DNA of 64,000 nt. It comes from Burkholderiales bacterium (GTDB lineage: Bacteria; Pseudomonadota; Gammaproteobacteria; Burkholderiales; SG8-39). The notes beneath the pieces are model-generated. The model was not told the DNA's origin. It did no database searches and saw only the letters and a list, made by a program, of their open reading frames with translations. The position numbers and the translations under genes were made by a program. Shown here piece by piece: positions 53,590 to 63,619 of the stretch (position 1 is the stretch's first letter; every line of letters begins with the position of its first letter). The DNA is taken from contig JAOSJV010000011.1 in NCBI GenBank assembly GCA_027493935.1, positions 776,589-840,588 of the forward strand, written 5' to 3'.

Positions 53590-54389
53590 TCGTGCGCGCC
53601 CTGGGCCGGCTCGGCCGCTACGCCTGGTCCGGCTGGGCCGGCCTCACGGGCCTGTGCTGCATCGCGGCAGCTTGGCAGGCCGGCCACGAGGCGTACGGCA
53701 GCTTCATCCTGCCGGCGCCGCTCGACACCGCGCGCGCGCTCGCCGCGCTCGCCGCCTCGCCCGAGTTCCTGCGGACCGCGACCGAGACCACCGGGCGCGC
53801 GCTCGCGGGCTTCACGCTCGCCGCGGTCGGCGGCAGCCTGATCGGGGTGCTCGCCGGCTACTCCCACGCCGCGATCCGCGCGGTGAAGCCGATCCTCACG
53901 GTCGTCCTCGGCGTGCCGCCGATCGCCTGGATCGTGCTCGCGCTGATCTGGTTCGGCTCGGGCGGCGGCACTGCCATTGCGACGGTGCTGATCGCGGCGC
54001 TGCCGATCGCGTTCGCCGGCGCGGCCGAGGGCGTGGCGACGCGCGACCGCGCGCTCGACGCGATGGCGCGCGCGTTCGGCGCCGGGCCGCTGCGCCGGTT
54101 CCGCTCGGTCGTGCTGCCGCACCTCGTGTCGCATCTGTTTCCGGCTTGGACGACGACGCTCGGCACGTCGTTCAAGGTGGCGGTGATGGCCGAGCTCCTG
54201 TCGAACGCGGGCGGCATCGGCGGCGCGCTCGCCGTCGCGCGAGCGAATCTCGACGTTGCCGACGCGATGGCCTGGGTGGTGCTCGTCGTCGGGCTGCTGC
54301 TCGCCTTCGAGTACGGCGTGCTGCACCCGGTGCGCGAGGAGCTCGAGCGCTGGCGCGCCGCCGGCGTGCCGTGGGGCGTCAAGCGATGA
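53586..54389 (+). CDS. NitT/TauT-type ABC permease
   Basis: GVLAGYSHAAIRAVKPILTVVLGVPPIAWIVLALIWFGSGGGTAIATVLIAALPIAF. Confidence 0.93.
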   Translation: MIVRALGRLGRYAWSGWAGLTGLCCIAAAWQAGHEAYGSFILPAPLDTARALAALAASPEFLRTATETTGRALAGFTLAAVGGSLIGVLAGYSHAAIRAVKPILTVVLGVPPIAWIVLALIWFGSGGGTAIATVLIAALPIAFAGAAEGVATRDRALDAMARAFGAGPLRRFRSVVLPHLVSHLFPAWTTTLGTSFKVAVMAELLSNAGGIGGALAVARANLDVADAMAWVVLVVGLLLAFEYGVLHPVREELERWRAAGVPWGVKR

Positions 54390-55126
54390 GGCTTGCGCTC
54401 GAGCGCGTCGGCCATGCCTTTCTGGGCCGCACCGTGCTCGACGACGTCTCGCTCGCGCTCGACGCGCACGAGACGGTGGCGATCGTCGGCCCGTCCGGCT
54501 GCGGCAAGACCACGCTGCTCGCGATCGCCGCCGGGCTGTTCGACCCGCTGAGCGGAGGCGTGCGTCGCGCCTACGCGCGCCACGCCGCGGTCTTCCAGGA
54601 ACCGCGCCTGCTGCCGTGGCGCACCGCACGCGAGAACATCGGCTACGGCCTGGAGGTGCGCGGCGTGCGCCGGCGCGCGCGGCACGCGATCGCCGAGCGC
54701 CTGGCCGAGGCGGTCGCGCTCGCGCCCGAGGACCTGGACAAGTTTCCGGTGGAGCTCTCCGGCGGGATGCGCCAGCGCGTGGCGTTCGCTCGCGCGCTCG
54801 CGATCGATCCGGAGGTCGTGTTCTTCGACGAGCCGTTCACCGCGCTCGATGTCGGCCTGCGCCGCGCGCTCCAGGACCTCGTGATCGGCAGCGCGCGCGA
54901 GCGCGGCTACGCCGCGCTCTTCGTCACCCACGACCTGCTCGAGGCGGTGCGCGTCGCGCATCGCGTGATCGTGATGGCGCACCGGGGCGGCCGGCTCGCC
55001 GGGATGCGCACCGTCGCCGACGCTCCCGGCTGGCGCGACGAGCGCACGATCTGGCAGACCGCCGAGGCATGGCGCACCGGCGATCCGCTCTTCGCGCACG
55101 TCTTCGGCGTCGAGGAGCGCGCGTGA
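54386..55126 (+). CDS. NitT/TauT-type ABC ATP-binding protein
   Basis: IVGPSGCGKTTLLAIAAGL, ELSGGMRQRVAFARALAIDPEVVFFDEPFTALD. Confidence 0.96.
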   Translation: MRLALERVGHAFLGRTVLDDVSLALDAHETVAIVGPSGCGKTTLLAIAAGLFDPLSGGVRRAYARHAAVFQEPRLLPWRTARENIGYGLEVRGVRRRARHAIAERLAEAVALAPEDLDKFPVELSGGMRQRVAFARALAIDPEVVFFDEPFTALDVGLRRALQDLVIGSARERGYAALFVTHDLLEAVRVAHRVIVMAHRGGRLAGMRTVADAPGWRDERTIWQTAEAWRTGDPLFAHVFGVEERA

Positions 55127-56343
55127 GCCAGGCGGCGCTCGGGCGCGCCGGCGCGGTCCACGGCGCGCTGCGCGCGCTGACGGTCGAAGGCTTGCGCCTG
55201 TTCTTCCCGCTCGGCGCGCTCTACGCGATGCTGATGCCGCTCGTCTGGGTCGCGGTCTACCGCTTTGAGCTACCGCTCGCGCGCGCGATTCCCGCCACCC
55301 AGTGGCACGCGCACGAGATGGTGTTCGGCGTGCTCTGCGCCGTGCTCGCGGGATTCCTCACCTCGGCGGTGCCCGAGTGGACCGACACCGCGCGGCGGCG
55401 CGGCCGCGCGCTCGGCCTGCTCGCGGCGCTGTGGCTGCCCGGCCGCCTGATCGGCCTCCTCGGCGCCGACGCGCTCGTCGTGCCGGCATTGCTGACCGAC
55501 GCAGCGTTCCTCGGCCTGCTGCTGTGGTATGCGGCGGAGCCGATGATCGCCAAGCGCTCCGCGCGCCACGTCTCGCTGCCCGCCTGGCTCGCAGTGCTGC
55601 TCGCCTGCGAGATCGCGGTGCGCATCGGGTGGCTCGCGGGCGACTGGGCGATCGCCGCGCGCGCGCTCCATGCCGCCGTGTGCGCGTTCGTGGTGCTCTT
55701 CGCGCTCGCGCTCGGCCGCATCAACGTGGCGGTGCTCAACCTCGCGCTCGACCCCTCGGGCGAGACGACGCCGTATCGTCCGCATCCCGGCCGGCAGAAC
55801 CTCGCCGCGGGCATGGTGGCGCTCTACATCGTCGCGGCGACGTTCGCACCGCAGTCCGCGGTAGCGGCGTGGCTGGCGCTCGCCGCGGCGGCCGCGTTTC
55901 TCGATCGTCTCGCGGAGTGGTTCGTCGGCCGCGCGGCGCTCGCGGCGCACGTCCTCGCGCTTGCGGCGGCCAATGCGCTCGCCGCGGCCGGCTTCGCCGC
56001 GATCGGTCTCGCCGGGCTCGGCGCGCCGATCGGACTCGCCGCCGGCATGCACGTGCTCACCGTCGGCGCGCTCGGCCTCGCGGTGCTGAGCGTGTTCAGC
56101 ATCGCCGGGTTGCGCCACACCGGGCGCACGCTCGTGCTGCCCTGGCAGGCGCGCGCGGCGCTCGCGCTTGTGATGCTCGCCGCCGCGGCGCGCGTCGTGC
56201 CTGGGTTGTTCGGTCTGGCGAGCGCAACGGGGAGTCACTACCTCCTCGCCGCGCTCGCTTGGAGCGTCGCCTTCGCCGTGTGGCTGCACGGCTACCTGCC
56301 GTACTTTCTCGCCCCCGCGGCGCCGGCGCGCGACCGGTGCTGA
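55123..56343 (+). CDS. nnrS: NnrS family heme-Cu/NO-related membrane protein
   Basis: LRLFFPLGALYAMLMPLVWV, ATQWHAHEMVFGVLCAVLAGFLTSAVPEWT, polytopic; GTG start overlapping upstream stop. Confidence 0.9.
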   Translation: MSQAALGRAGAVHGALRALTVEGLRLFFPLGALYAMLMPLVWVAVYRFELPLARAIPATQWHAHEMVFGVLCAVLAGFLTSAVPEWTDTARRRGRALGLLAALWLPGRLIGLLGADALVVPALLTDAAFLGLLLWYAAEPMIAKRSARHVSLPAWLAVLLACEIAVRIGWLAGDWAIAARALHAAVCAFVVLFALALGRINVAVLNLALDPSGETTPYRPHPGRQNLAAGMVALYIVAATFAPQSAVAAWLALAAAAAFLDRLAEWFVGRAALAAHVLALAAANALAAAGFAAIGLAGLGAPIGLAAGMHVLTVGALGLAVLSVFSIAGLRHTGRTLVLPWQARAALALVMLAAAARVVPGLFGLASATGSHYLLAALAWSVAFAVWLHGYLPYFLAPAAPARDRC

Positions 56344-56517
56344 CGCGGCGCGATACGCCGCGTCCGGGCCGTCTCGCCGGGTCGCTCTTCTCGGCGGCCC
56401 AGAGCACCTTCGCACCGCCGGCCGCGCAAAAAGGGGTACGATGGGCGGTGCGGCGGGGAATCGCGCGCGCCGCAACGTGACTGTCCCGGCCCGTTCATCC
56501 TTCGATCCTTCGCTGCC

Positions 56518-57491
56518 ATGGCCGAATCGACCGAATGGGCGTTTCCCGAGCGGGTGCAGCCCAAGCCCGAGGACTTCAAGTTCGATCTCGACCGCGTACT
56601 CGACGCCGCGGTGATGCTGCACGTCGAGGTGCCGGAGGACGCATTCACCGCGTCGATCCTCGGCACCGAGCGTGCCGGCAACGGGGTCGTCATCCGCGAG
56701 GACGGGCTGGTGCTGACGATCGGCTACCTGATCACCGAGGCGGCGACGATCTGGCTGACGACCAACAGCGGCTCGGTCGTCGCCGGACATCCGCTCGCCT
56801 ACGACCAGACCACCGGATTCGGCCTGGTGCAGCCGCTCGGTCGGCTCGGCGTGCCCGCGCTCGTGCGCGGCTCGTGCGCGTTGCGCGCGGTCGGCGACGA
56901 GGTGCTTGTCATCGGACACGGCGGGCGCGCGCACTCGCTCAAGGCCACGGTGATCGCGAAGCGGGAGTTCGCCGGCTACTGGGAGTACGTGCTCGACGAG
57001 GCGTTCTTCACCGCGCCGCCGCACCCGCAGTGGGGCGGCGCCGGCTTGGTCGGCGCCGACGGCAAGCTGATCGGCATCGGCTCGCTCTTCGTGCAGGAGT
57101 CGGTCGGCGGCGAGACGGTCCAGGGCAATATGTTCGTGCCGATCGACCTGCTCGAGCCGATCCTCGCCGACATGCTCGCGCTCGGACGGCCGGCCGGCGC
57201 GCCGCGGCCATGGCTCGGCATGTACACCACCGACGACCGGGGCAAGCTCGTCGTCGGCGGCATCGCGAAGGGCGGCCCGGCGGCGCGCGCCGGCGTGCGG
57301 GTCGGCGACATGGTGCTCGAAGTTGGCGGCCGGCGCGTCAACCAGCTCGCCGACCTTTTCCGCAGCGTGTGGCGCCTCGGCGAGGCCGGCGTCGAAGTCC
57401 CGCTCACCCTCGCGCGCGAGGGCTCGCTCGTGGCGCGCGCGTGCGCTCGGCCGACCGCAACGATTTCCTGAAGAAGCCGCAGGTGCACTGA
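56518..57491 (+). CDS. S1C/HtrA-like PDZ protein with apparently degenerate protease domain; C-terminal frameshift near 57460
   Basis: AGNGVVIREDGLVLTIGYLI, HPQWGGAGLVGADGKLIGIGSL, PDZ GKLVVGGIAKGGPAARAGVRVGDMVLEVGGRRV; conserved-looking end RSADRNDFLKKPQVH in second frame. Confidence 0.85.
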
Positions 57492-57527
57492 AGCGTCGCT
57501 GCCGCGCACGCGAATCGGCCGCCGCGC

Positions 57528-57557
57528 TTGACAGCTCCGCCGGCTTGCCCGAATACT
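57528..57557 (+). promoter_or_regulatory. Candidate sigma70-type promoter for Mo-enzyme operon
   Basis: TTGACA (57528-57533), 18 nt spacer, AATACT (57552-57557); 50 nt before ATG. Confidence 0.35.
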
Positions 57558-57606
57558 CGACTCTCCTCCCGGCGATCGGGCTCACCCTCCTTGCAAGACG
57601 CGATCC

Positions 57607-60223
57607 ATGGCCGACAATCGAGACCACAGGGTTGTCTACGTTTCACATCCTGCAAGCGGCCTTGCACGGTCCAACTTTCCGATAGTGTGCCACGTAGCCG
57701 GTGGACGGATCGTCCGCTCGCTGCCGTTCCGCGTTCCCGAAGACGTCGCGCTCTACGAGATCAAGACCTCGCGCGGGGTCTTCACGCGGCCCCGCAAGGA
57801 AGTGCAGATGCCGCTCGCCTACGCCTGGAAGCGGCGCATCCACTCCGGAGCGAGGATCGACTATCCCCTGCTGCGCAACGATTGGCGCCCCGGCAATCCG
57901 AACCCGGCGACGCGCGGCAGCAGCGGCTACTCGCGCATCAGCTGGGAGCGCGCGCTCGACATCGTCGTCGGCGAGCTGCGCCGGGTCCGCGAGCAGTACG
58001 GCTCGATGGAGCCGGTGCTGGTGCAGGCCGACGGCCACGGGCAGAGCGGATACCTCCAGTCGATGCATTTCTGGGGGCACTATCTCTTCGACATGATCCA
58101 CGAGCGCCTCGGCTGGGGCTGGTGGACCCAGCAGGTGCGCAACCCGGACAGCTGGGAAGGCTATTACTGGGGCGCCAAGCACGTCTGGGGCTTCGACGAG
58201 ACCCTCGGCGAGCCGCCGCAGGACGCGGTGTGGGACGACGTGCTCGAGCACGCCGAGATGGTCGTTTTCTCGGGCAACGACCCCGAGGCGACCGGCCTCG
58301 GCATGTCGGGCTCGATCGCGGTCGAGATGCCGAAGTGGCTGAAGCGGGCGGGCATCAAGATCGTAGCGATCTCGCCGAACCTCACCTACGCCGCTGCGGT
58401 GCACGCGGACAAGTGGATTCCGATCCGCCCCAACACCGATTCGGCGCTGTACCTCGCGCTCGCGCACACGTGGATCGTAGAGGGGCGCTACGACAAGGAG
58501 TATGTCGCTACCCACACGGTCGGCTTCGAGGAGTTCCGGCGCCACGTGCTGGGCGAGGACGACGGGCTTGCGAAGACGCCGGCGTGGGCGCAGTCCGTCA
58601 CCGGCGTGCCTGCCTCCACGATTCGGGCGCTCGCCCGCGAGTGGGCGGGCAAGCGGACGAGCCTGTCAGTCTACTTCGGCGGGGCGAAGATCCGCGGCAC
58701 CCTCGCGCATCTCACCGGGCGGCTGGAAGCCTACGCGCTCGCGATGCAGGGCATCGGCCGCCCCGGACGGCAGTTCCTGCGCACCGGCGCGCCGTCCTTC
58801 TACAAGCGCTCGCTCGCGCAGGTGCCGCGCCATCCCGACGTGGACAGGCGCGGCATCGCCATGAATCCCATGATCGAGTACGCGATCGGCAAGGGACCGA
58901 AGTCGCCGCTGTTCATCCCACGGACTCTCGCGACCGAGGCGCTCCTGGGGCGCGCGATCGAATGGCGCGGGACGTCCGCCGCGCTGGCGAAGACCGAGGA
59001 CCAGTTCAATCGCTATCGCTTCCCGCCGACCGACGGTCACCCCGGCATCCGGGTGGTGTGGAACGAAAACGGCAGCCAGCCGGGCAGCTGGGGCCACGGC
59101 CTGCGGTGGCTGGAGGCGCTGCGCAGTCCGCGGATCGAGTTCGTCGTCGGGATCCATCCGTGGTTCGAAAACGATATCCCGTTCTCGGACCTGATCCTGC
59201 CCGCGCAGACGCACTACGAGCACGAGGACCTGATCGCGGTGCAGCGGAGTGAAATCCTGGCGATGTTCTACCAGGAGCGCGCGATCGAGCCGGTCGGCGA
59301 GTCGAAGAGCGACTACGAGATCCACCGCATGATCGGGCGGCGGCTCGGGTTGGACGACGTGTTCCCGCCCGCCGACGAGTGGCTGCGCAAGGCGTACGAG
59401 CAGACGCTGGCGTCGACCAAGCTCGGCATCACGTGGGCGCAATTCAAGGAGCGCAAGTCGGTCGTCTACGACTGCCCGACGTGGGACGAATGGGTGGAGA
59501 TCAAGCGCGCGCACGGTTACGGGCCGCACGATGGCGGGCTGCACTGGTTCTGGACGCAGGGCGGCGGCCTGGAGACGCCTTCGGGGAAGATCGAGTTCGT
59601 GTCTTCCCGTATCGCGGCGCTCGACGCCGACAATGCCGAACGGCCGCCGCTCGCGACGTGGATGACGCACGGCGAGCTGGCGGGCTCGCCGAAGTCGCAG
59701 GCGTATCCCCTGACGGTGATGTCGAATCATCCGAAGTACCGGTTCCACGTGCAGGGCGACGACATCGACTGGATCCGCGAGATCAGCAAGGTTCGCGGGC
59801 CGGACGGCTACCTGTACGAGCCATGCTGGATCCACCCCCACGACGCCGCGAGCCGTGGCATCGCAAACGGCGACGTCGTCGTGGTGCACAACGAGCGCGG
59901 CGCGGTGCTCGTCGGCGCCGTGGTGACCGAGCGGATCATCCCCGGCGCGCTCAGCATCGAGCACGGTGCCGTCATCGATCTCGCGACGCTGCATGGACGC
60001 GTCGTCGACCGGGGCGGATGCATCAACCTGATCGCGCCCTCGCCGCAGGAGAAATACGCGGCCGGCGGGGGAGATCAAGGTGCCGGAGATGAACGTGAGC
60101 GGCTATCTGGTGGAGGCGGTCGGGGTCGACGTGTCGGAGATCGTCGCCGGCGCCGGGGTGCCGCGCGGTACGGCGGCTCCGGCCGAGGCCCCGGCCCGGC
60201 GCGAGAAAGCGACCGAGCCGGCG
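57607..60223 (+). CDS. DMSO-reductase-family molybdoenzyme large subunit, pyrogallol-phloroglucinol transhydroxylase/resorcinol hydroxylase-like; frameshift near 60065
   Basis: No N-terminal Fe-S Cys motif; NPDSWEGYYWGAKHVWGFDETLG, VVFSGNDPEATGLG, VGESKSDYEIHRMIGRRLG, DRGGCINLIAPSPQEKYAAGG; C-term ...EIKVPEMNVSGYLVEAVGVDV in second frame, end approximate. Confidence 0.85.
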
Positions 60224-60228
60224 GCAAG

Positions 60229-61061
60229 ATGAGCCGCAAGACCTTCCTCGTCGACGCCGGGCGGTGCACTGGGTGCAGCCTGTGCGTCGTCGCGTGCAAG
60301 GACGAGCACGTCGGCGCCGGTCATGCGCCCTGGACCGGGCCGCAGCCCGACACCGGGCACTTCTGGATCGACGTCCGCGGAATCGAGCGCGGCCGGATTC
60401 CGCGGGTGCGGATGACGCACCTGCCGGTCATGTGCCAGCACTGCGCGAACGCTGCTTGCGTCAAGGCCTGTCCCGAGCAGGCGATCAAGCGGCGCGACGA
60501 CGCTCTGGTGTGGATCGATTCCGCGGTCTGCACCGGCTGCGGGCTCTGCCGCGAGGCGTGTCCCTACGGCGTCGTCTACATGAACGCCGAGCTCGGCGTC
60601 GCGCAGAAGTGCACGGGCTGCGCGCACCTCGTCGACGAGGGCTCCCTGCCGCGGTGCGTGGATATCTGCCCGCACGAGGCGATCGTGTTCGCCGACGATG
60701 CGGACGAGGTCGTGCGCGAAGCCAGGCGCGCCGATGCGCTCGAGGTCTACTGTCCCGAGTACCGCGCCGAGCCGAGGGTGCTGTGGAAGGGCTGCCGCGG
60801 CCATGGATCGCGGGCACCGTGATCGACGCAGCGAGTGACGAGGTGCTCGCCGACGCTGCGATCACCGCGCTCGATCTCGTCGACGACGCGTCGGTCACCG
60901 TGCGCTCGGACGCGTTCGGCGACTTCTGGGTGCGGGGGATGGCGCCGGACCGCAAGTACCGGGTCGCGATCGGCAAGGCAGGCTACGAGGCGTTTCTGGC
61001 GATCGTGACGACGACCGGCGACCAGGACCTCGGCTGCGTCGAGCTGAAGCGGACGCGCTAG
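60229..61061 (+). CDS. Ferredoxin-type Fe-S small subunit with C-terminal beta (carboxypeptidase-regulatory-like) domain; frameshift near 60795
   Basis: CTGCSLCVVACKDEHVG, CQHCANAACVKACPEQA, CTGCGLCREACPYG; second frame WIAGTVIDAASDEVLADAAITALDL...DFWVRGMAPDRKYRVAIGKAGYEAFLAIVTTTGDQDLGCVELKRTR. Confidence 0.88.
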
Positions 61062-61091
61062 AGTGCCCCGAGTCAGAGATCCGTCGACGAG

Positions 61092-61190
61092 AAACCGCAC
61101 GGTTCGCCGCCAGGCGTCGTTCCGCTCCTTGCCAAGACGGCCAGTCCTGGCGGCGTCGCGCGCCTCGCCTGACGACGAACCGTGCGGTTT
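61092..61190. terminator. Long nested inverted repeat, possible bidirectional terminator or regulatory hairpin
   Basis: aaaccgcacggttcg (61092-61106) pairs with cgaaccgtgcggttt (61176-61190); inner gccgccagg (61106-61114) pairs with cctggcggc (61146-61154); T-run follows. Confidence 0.55.
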
Positions 61191-61298
61191 TTCGCATGCC
61201 TCTGGTCGCGTCCGCGCCTAGTCGAGCGCCTTGCTCTCGATGAACGTGTTCGACGGACTTCTGACTCCGGACACTCTAGGAAAGCTTTGCAGAAGATA

Positions 61299-61367
61299 GT
61301 CATTCCCGCGGAATCCAGGACGAGCGCGATCGACGACTCGCTGGATCCCCGCTTTCGCGGGGATGAC
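61299..61367. repeat. REP/MITE-like inverted repeat
   Basis: gtcattcccgcggaatccagg...ctggatccccgctttcgcggggatgac, form of a widespread proteobacterial dispersed palindrome. Confidence 0.75.
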
Positions 61368-61390
61368 CTGGTCGGAGCTGCGCTAGGCGC

Positions 61391-62800
61391 TCACTCGACC
61401 GGCCAGCGCAGCTTGACGATCCGTTTCATGTCGAGCCGTCCGGCGATGCGCAGCGCGGCCGCGCGCACCTCGCGCAGGATCTCGTCCTGGTCGATCCGGG
61501 TCGGGCGTCCGTCGCGCACCACCTGCTCGCCGGCGACGAACACGTGCTTCACCGTGTTGCCGGTGGCGCTGTAGACGAGGTTCGAGACCGGGTTGTAGAG
61601 CGGCTGCCATTCGGGCACGTTCGCGTCGAACAGCACGAGATCGGCTTCCTTGCCGGTCTCGACCGACCCGATCCGGTCCGCGAGCCCGGCGCCGCGGGCG
61701 CCGTTGACGGTCGCCATTTCGAGCGCGTGCTCGGGCGGCATCACGCGCGGGTTGATGCGGACCTCCTTGTAGCCGCACGCGCAGTAGCGCATCTCCTGGA
61801 CCATGTCGACCGAGCCGGAGCAGGCGTGATCGGAGCCGAGGCTGACGTTGACGCCGAGCGCCATCAGCTCGGGCAGCATGCCGACGGCGATGTTGCCGTA
61901 GCCGTTGTGCAGCGAGGACGAGGGCGCGCACACGAGCGTCGGCCTGCGCCTGGCGAGCAGCGCGACCTCGTGCGGCTCGAGCCAGCCGGAATGGACCAGC
62001 AGCATGCGCTCGTCGAGGACGCCGAGCGACTCGAGGCGCTCGATCTCCGGCTTGCCGTGCTGCGCGACGCTCGAGTCGTGGGTGCTGTAGGAGAAGCACG
62101 CGTGCGTCTGCAGCGTGGCGCCGTGTTTCTCCGCGATGCGCTTCAGGCCGAAGATGAGCTCGTCGGAGGCGTTGTTCAGGCCGCGGAACGAGGCGCTGGC
62201 CGCGAGCCGCCCGCCGTGCGCGCCGTGGTAGCGCGCGAAGAGCTCCTCGGTGCGCTCCAGGCAGTGCGCGGTGGTCTCGATCATGCTCTCCGGCAGCAGG
62301 CCCATGACCGACTTGGTCTTGTCGAAGCTCGAGCGCGCGATCACCATGCGCATGCCGCTCGCGGCGATCGCCTTCACGGTCGCGTCGGGGTGATAGTTAC
62401 CCGGATCGGTGAAGCAGGTGACGCCGTGGCGCAGCAGCTCGATCGCGGCGAGCGAGGCGCTGACGTAGACGTCCTCGCCGGTCATCGCGCCTTCGTAGGG
62501 ATACATGTGGTCGAACAGGAACGACTGGGCGTTCGCCTCGTCGGCCAGCCCGCGCGACATCTGGAACGAGGAGTGCAGGTGGTTGTCGACCAGCCCCGGC
62601 GTCGCCACCATGCCGCTGCCGTCCAGCGTCCGGTCGGCGCGCCAGGTGCGCCCCAGCTCGTCCGACTTGCCGACGGCGGCGAACTTCCCGTCCTTCACCG
62701 CAATCGCGGCGTCGCGGATGACGCGGCGCTTCGCATCGACGGTGATCAGCCAGTCGATGCCATGCAACAGGAGGTCGGCCTGGCGCGCGACGCTGCTCAT
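61391..62800 (-). CDS. Chlorohydrolase/TrzA-AtzA-like amidohydrolase (S-adenosylhomocysteine deaminase-like)
   Basis: VATPGLVDNHLHSSFQMSRGLADE, LQTHACFSYSTHDS, VSLGSDHACSGSVDMVQEM, IGSVETGKEADLVLFD. Confidence 0.93.
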   Translation of the reverse strand: MSSVARQADLLLHGIDWLITVDAKRRVIRDAAIAVKDGKFAAVGKSDELGRTWRADRTLDGSGMVATPGLVDNHLHSSFQMSRGLADEANAQSFLFDHMYPYEGAMTGEDVYVSASLAAIELLRHGVTCFTDPGNYHPDATVKAIAASGMRMVIARSSFDKTKSVMGLLPESMIETTAHCLERTEELFARYHGAHGGRLAASASFRGLNNASDELIFGLKRIAEKHGATLQTHACFSYSTHDSSVAQHGKPEIERLESLGVLDERMLLVHSGWLEPHEVALLARRRPTLVCAPSSSLHNGYGNIAVGMLPELMALGVNVSLGSDHACSGSVDMVQEMRYCACGYKEVRINPRVMPPEHALEMATVNGARGAGLADRIGSVETGKEADLVLFDANVPEWQPLYNPVSNLVYSATGNTVKHVFVAGEQVVRDGRPTRIDQDEILREVRAAALRIAGRLDMKRIVKLRWPVE

Positions 62801-62831
62801 CGTCCGCCCCGCGCGGGCCGGCCGCGGCTGC

Positions 62832-63308
62832 TCACTTGTTGTCCCCGACGTAATTCAGCTTGTCGCGGCACTTGAGCTCGATCAGGACGTTCTCCTCTGC
62901 GGACTCCTCGCACAGCATCGACCGGTGCGTGATCCCCTTCGGGATGACGATCATCTCACCCTCCCGCAGGACCACCGTGCCCATTTCGGTCTCCCACCGC
63001 AGCGCACCGCGCACGCAAATGATGACCTCGTGGTAGTCGACGTTGCGGTGCCAGAACCCCATGTCCTCCTTCGAGCGCTTGGAGACGTCGATCTTGATCG
63101 GCGCCGAGTCGAACAGCCGCAGCGGCGAGCCGTCCGCCTTGTTGTAGTTCGACGGCTGGAACTTCGGGTCGAAGATGCTCAGGTAGTGAAACAGCTCCTT
63201 CGCCTTCAGCACCCCCAGGTTCTCCACCGGATTGGCGTTCACCGCGAGCTCGACGTTAGTCCCGTCGATCGTGACGACTTCGCGCAGCGGGGCCTTCGGC
63301 AGCGACAT
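62832..63308 (-). CDS. Cupin domain protein (aromatic dioxygenase-like fold)
   Basis: MGFWHRNVDYHEVIICVRGALRWETEMGTVVLREGEMIVIPKGITHRS. Confidence 0.85.
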   Translation of the reverse strand: MSLPKAPLREVVTIDGTNVELAVNANPVENLGVLKAKELFHYLSIFDPKFQPSNYNKADGSPLRLFDSAPIKIDVSKRSKEDMGFWHRNVDYHEVIICVRGALRWETEMGTVVLREGEMIVIPKGITHRSMLCEESAEENVLIELKCRDKLNYVGDNK

Positions 63309-63619
63309 GATCTCTCCTCGTGGAAATCGGACGGCCGGGAACGGGAAACCCGGGCGCGACCTGGTCCCGAGTCCACCGATTCTAGCCGGATCCGGCGCCG
63401 CCCCTGGCAATCCAGATCACGCGCGGGCGACGGCGGCGACTCCGGCGCCGAGGCGGCGTGCGCGGGGTTCTGGGGGGCGCCGCAAGGGTCGGCGCGGCGT
63501 GCGTGGCATGCACTCTCGCCAGCCGCGAATTTTTGGCGCAAGCTTGCGCCTTGCGACGCTCCGGCGCCGCCCGCGGGGCGGGCGGCGCGATCCACAAGCC
63601 CGTCACGATCGCCGACCAC

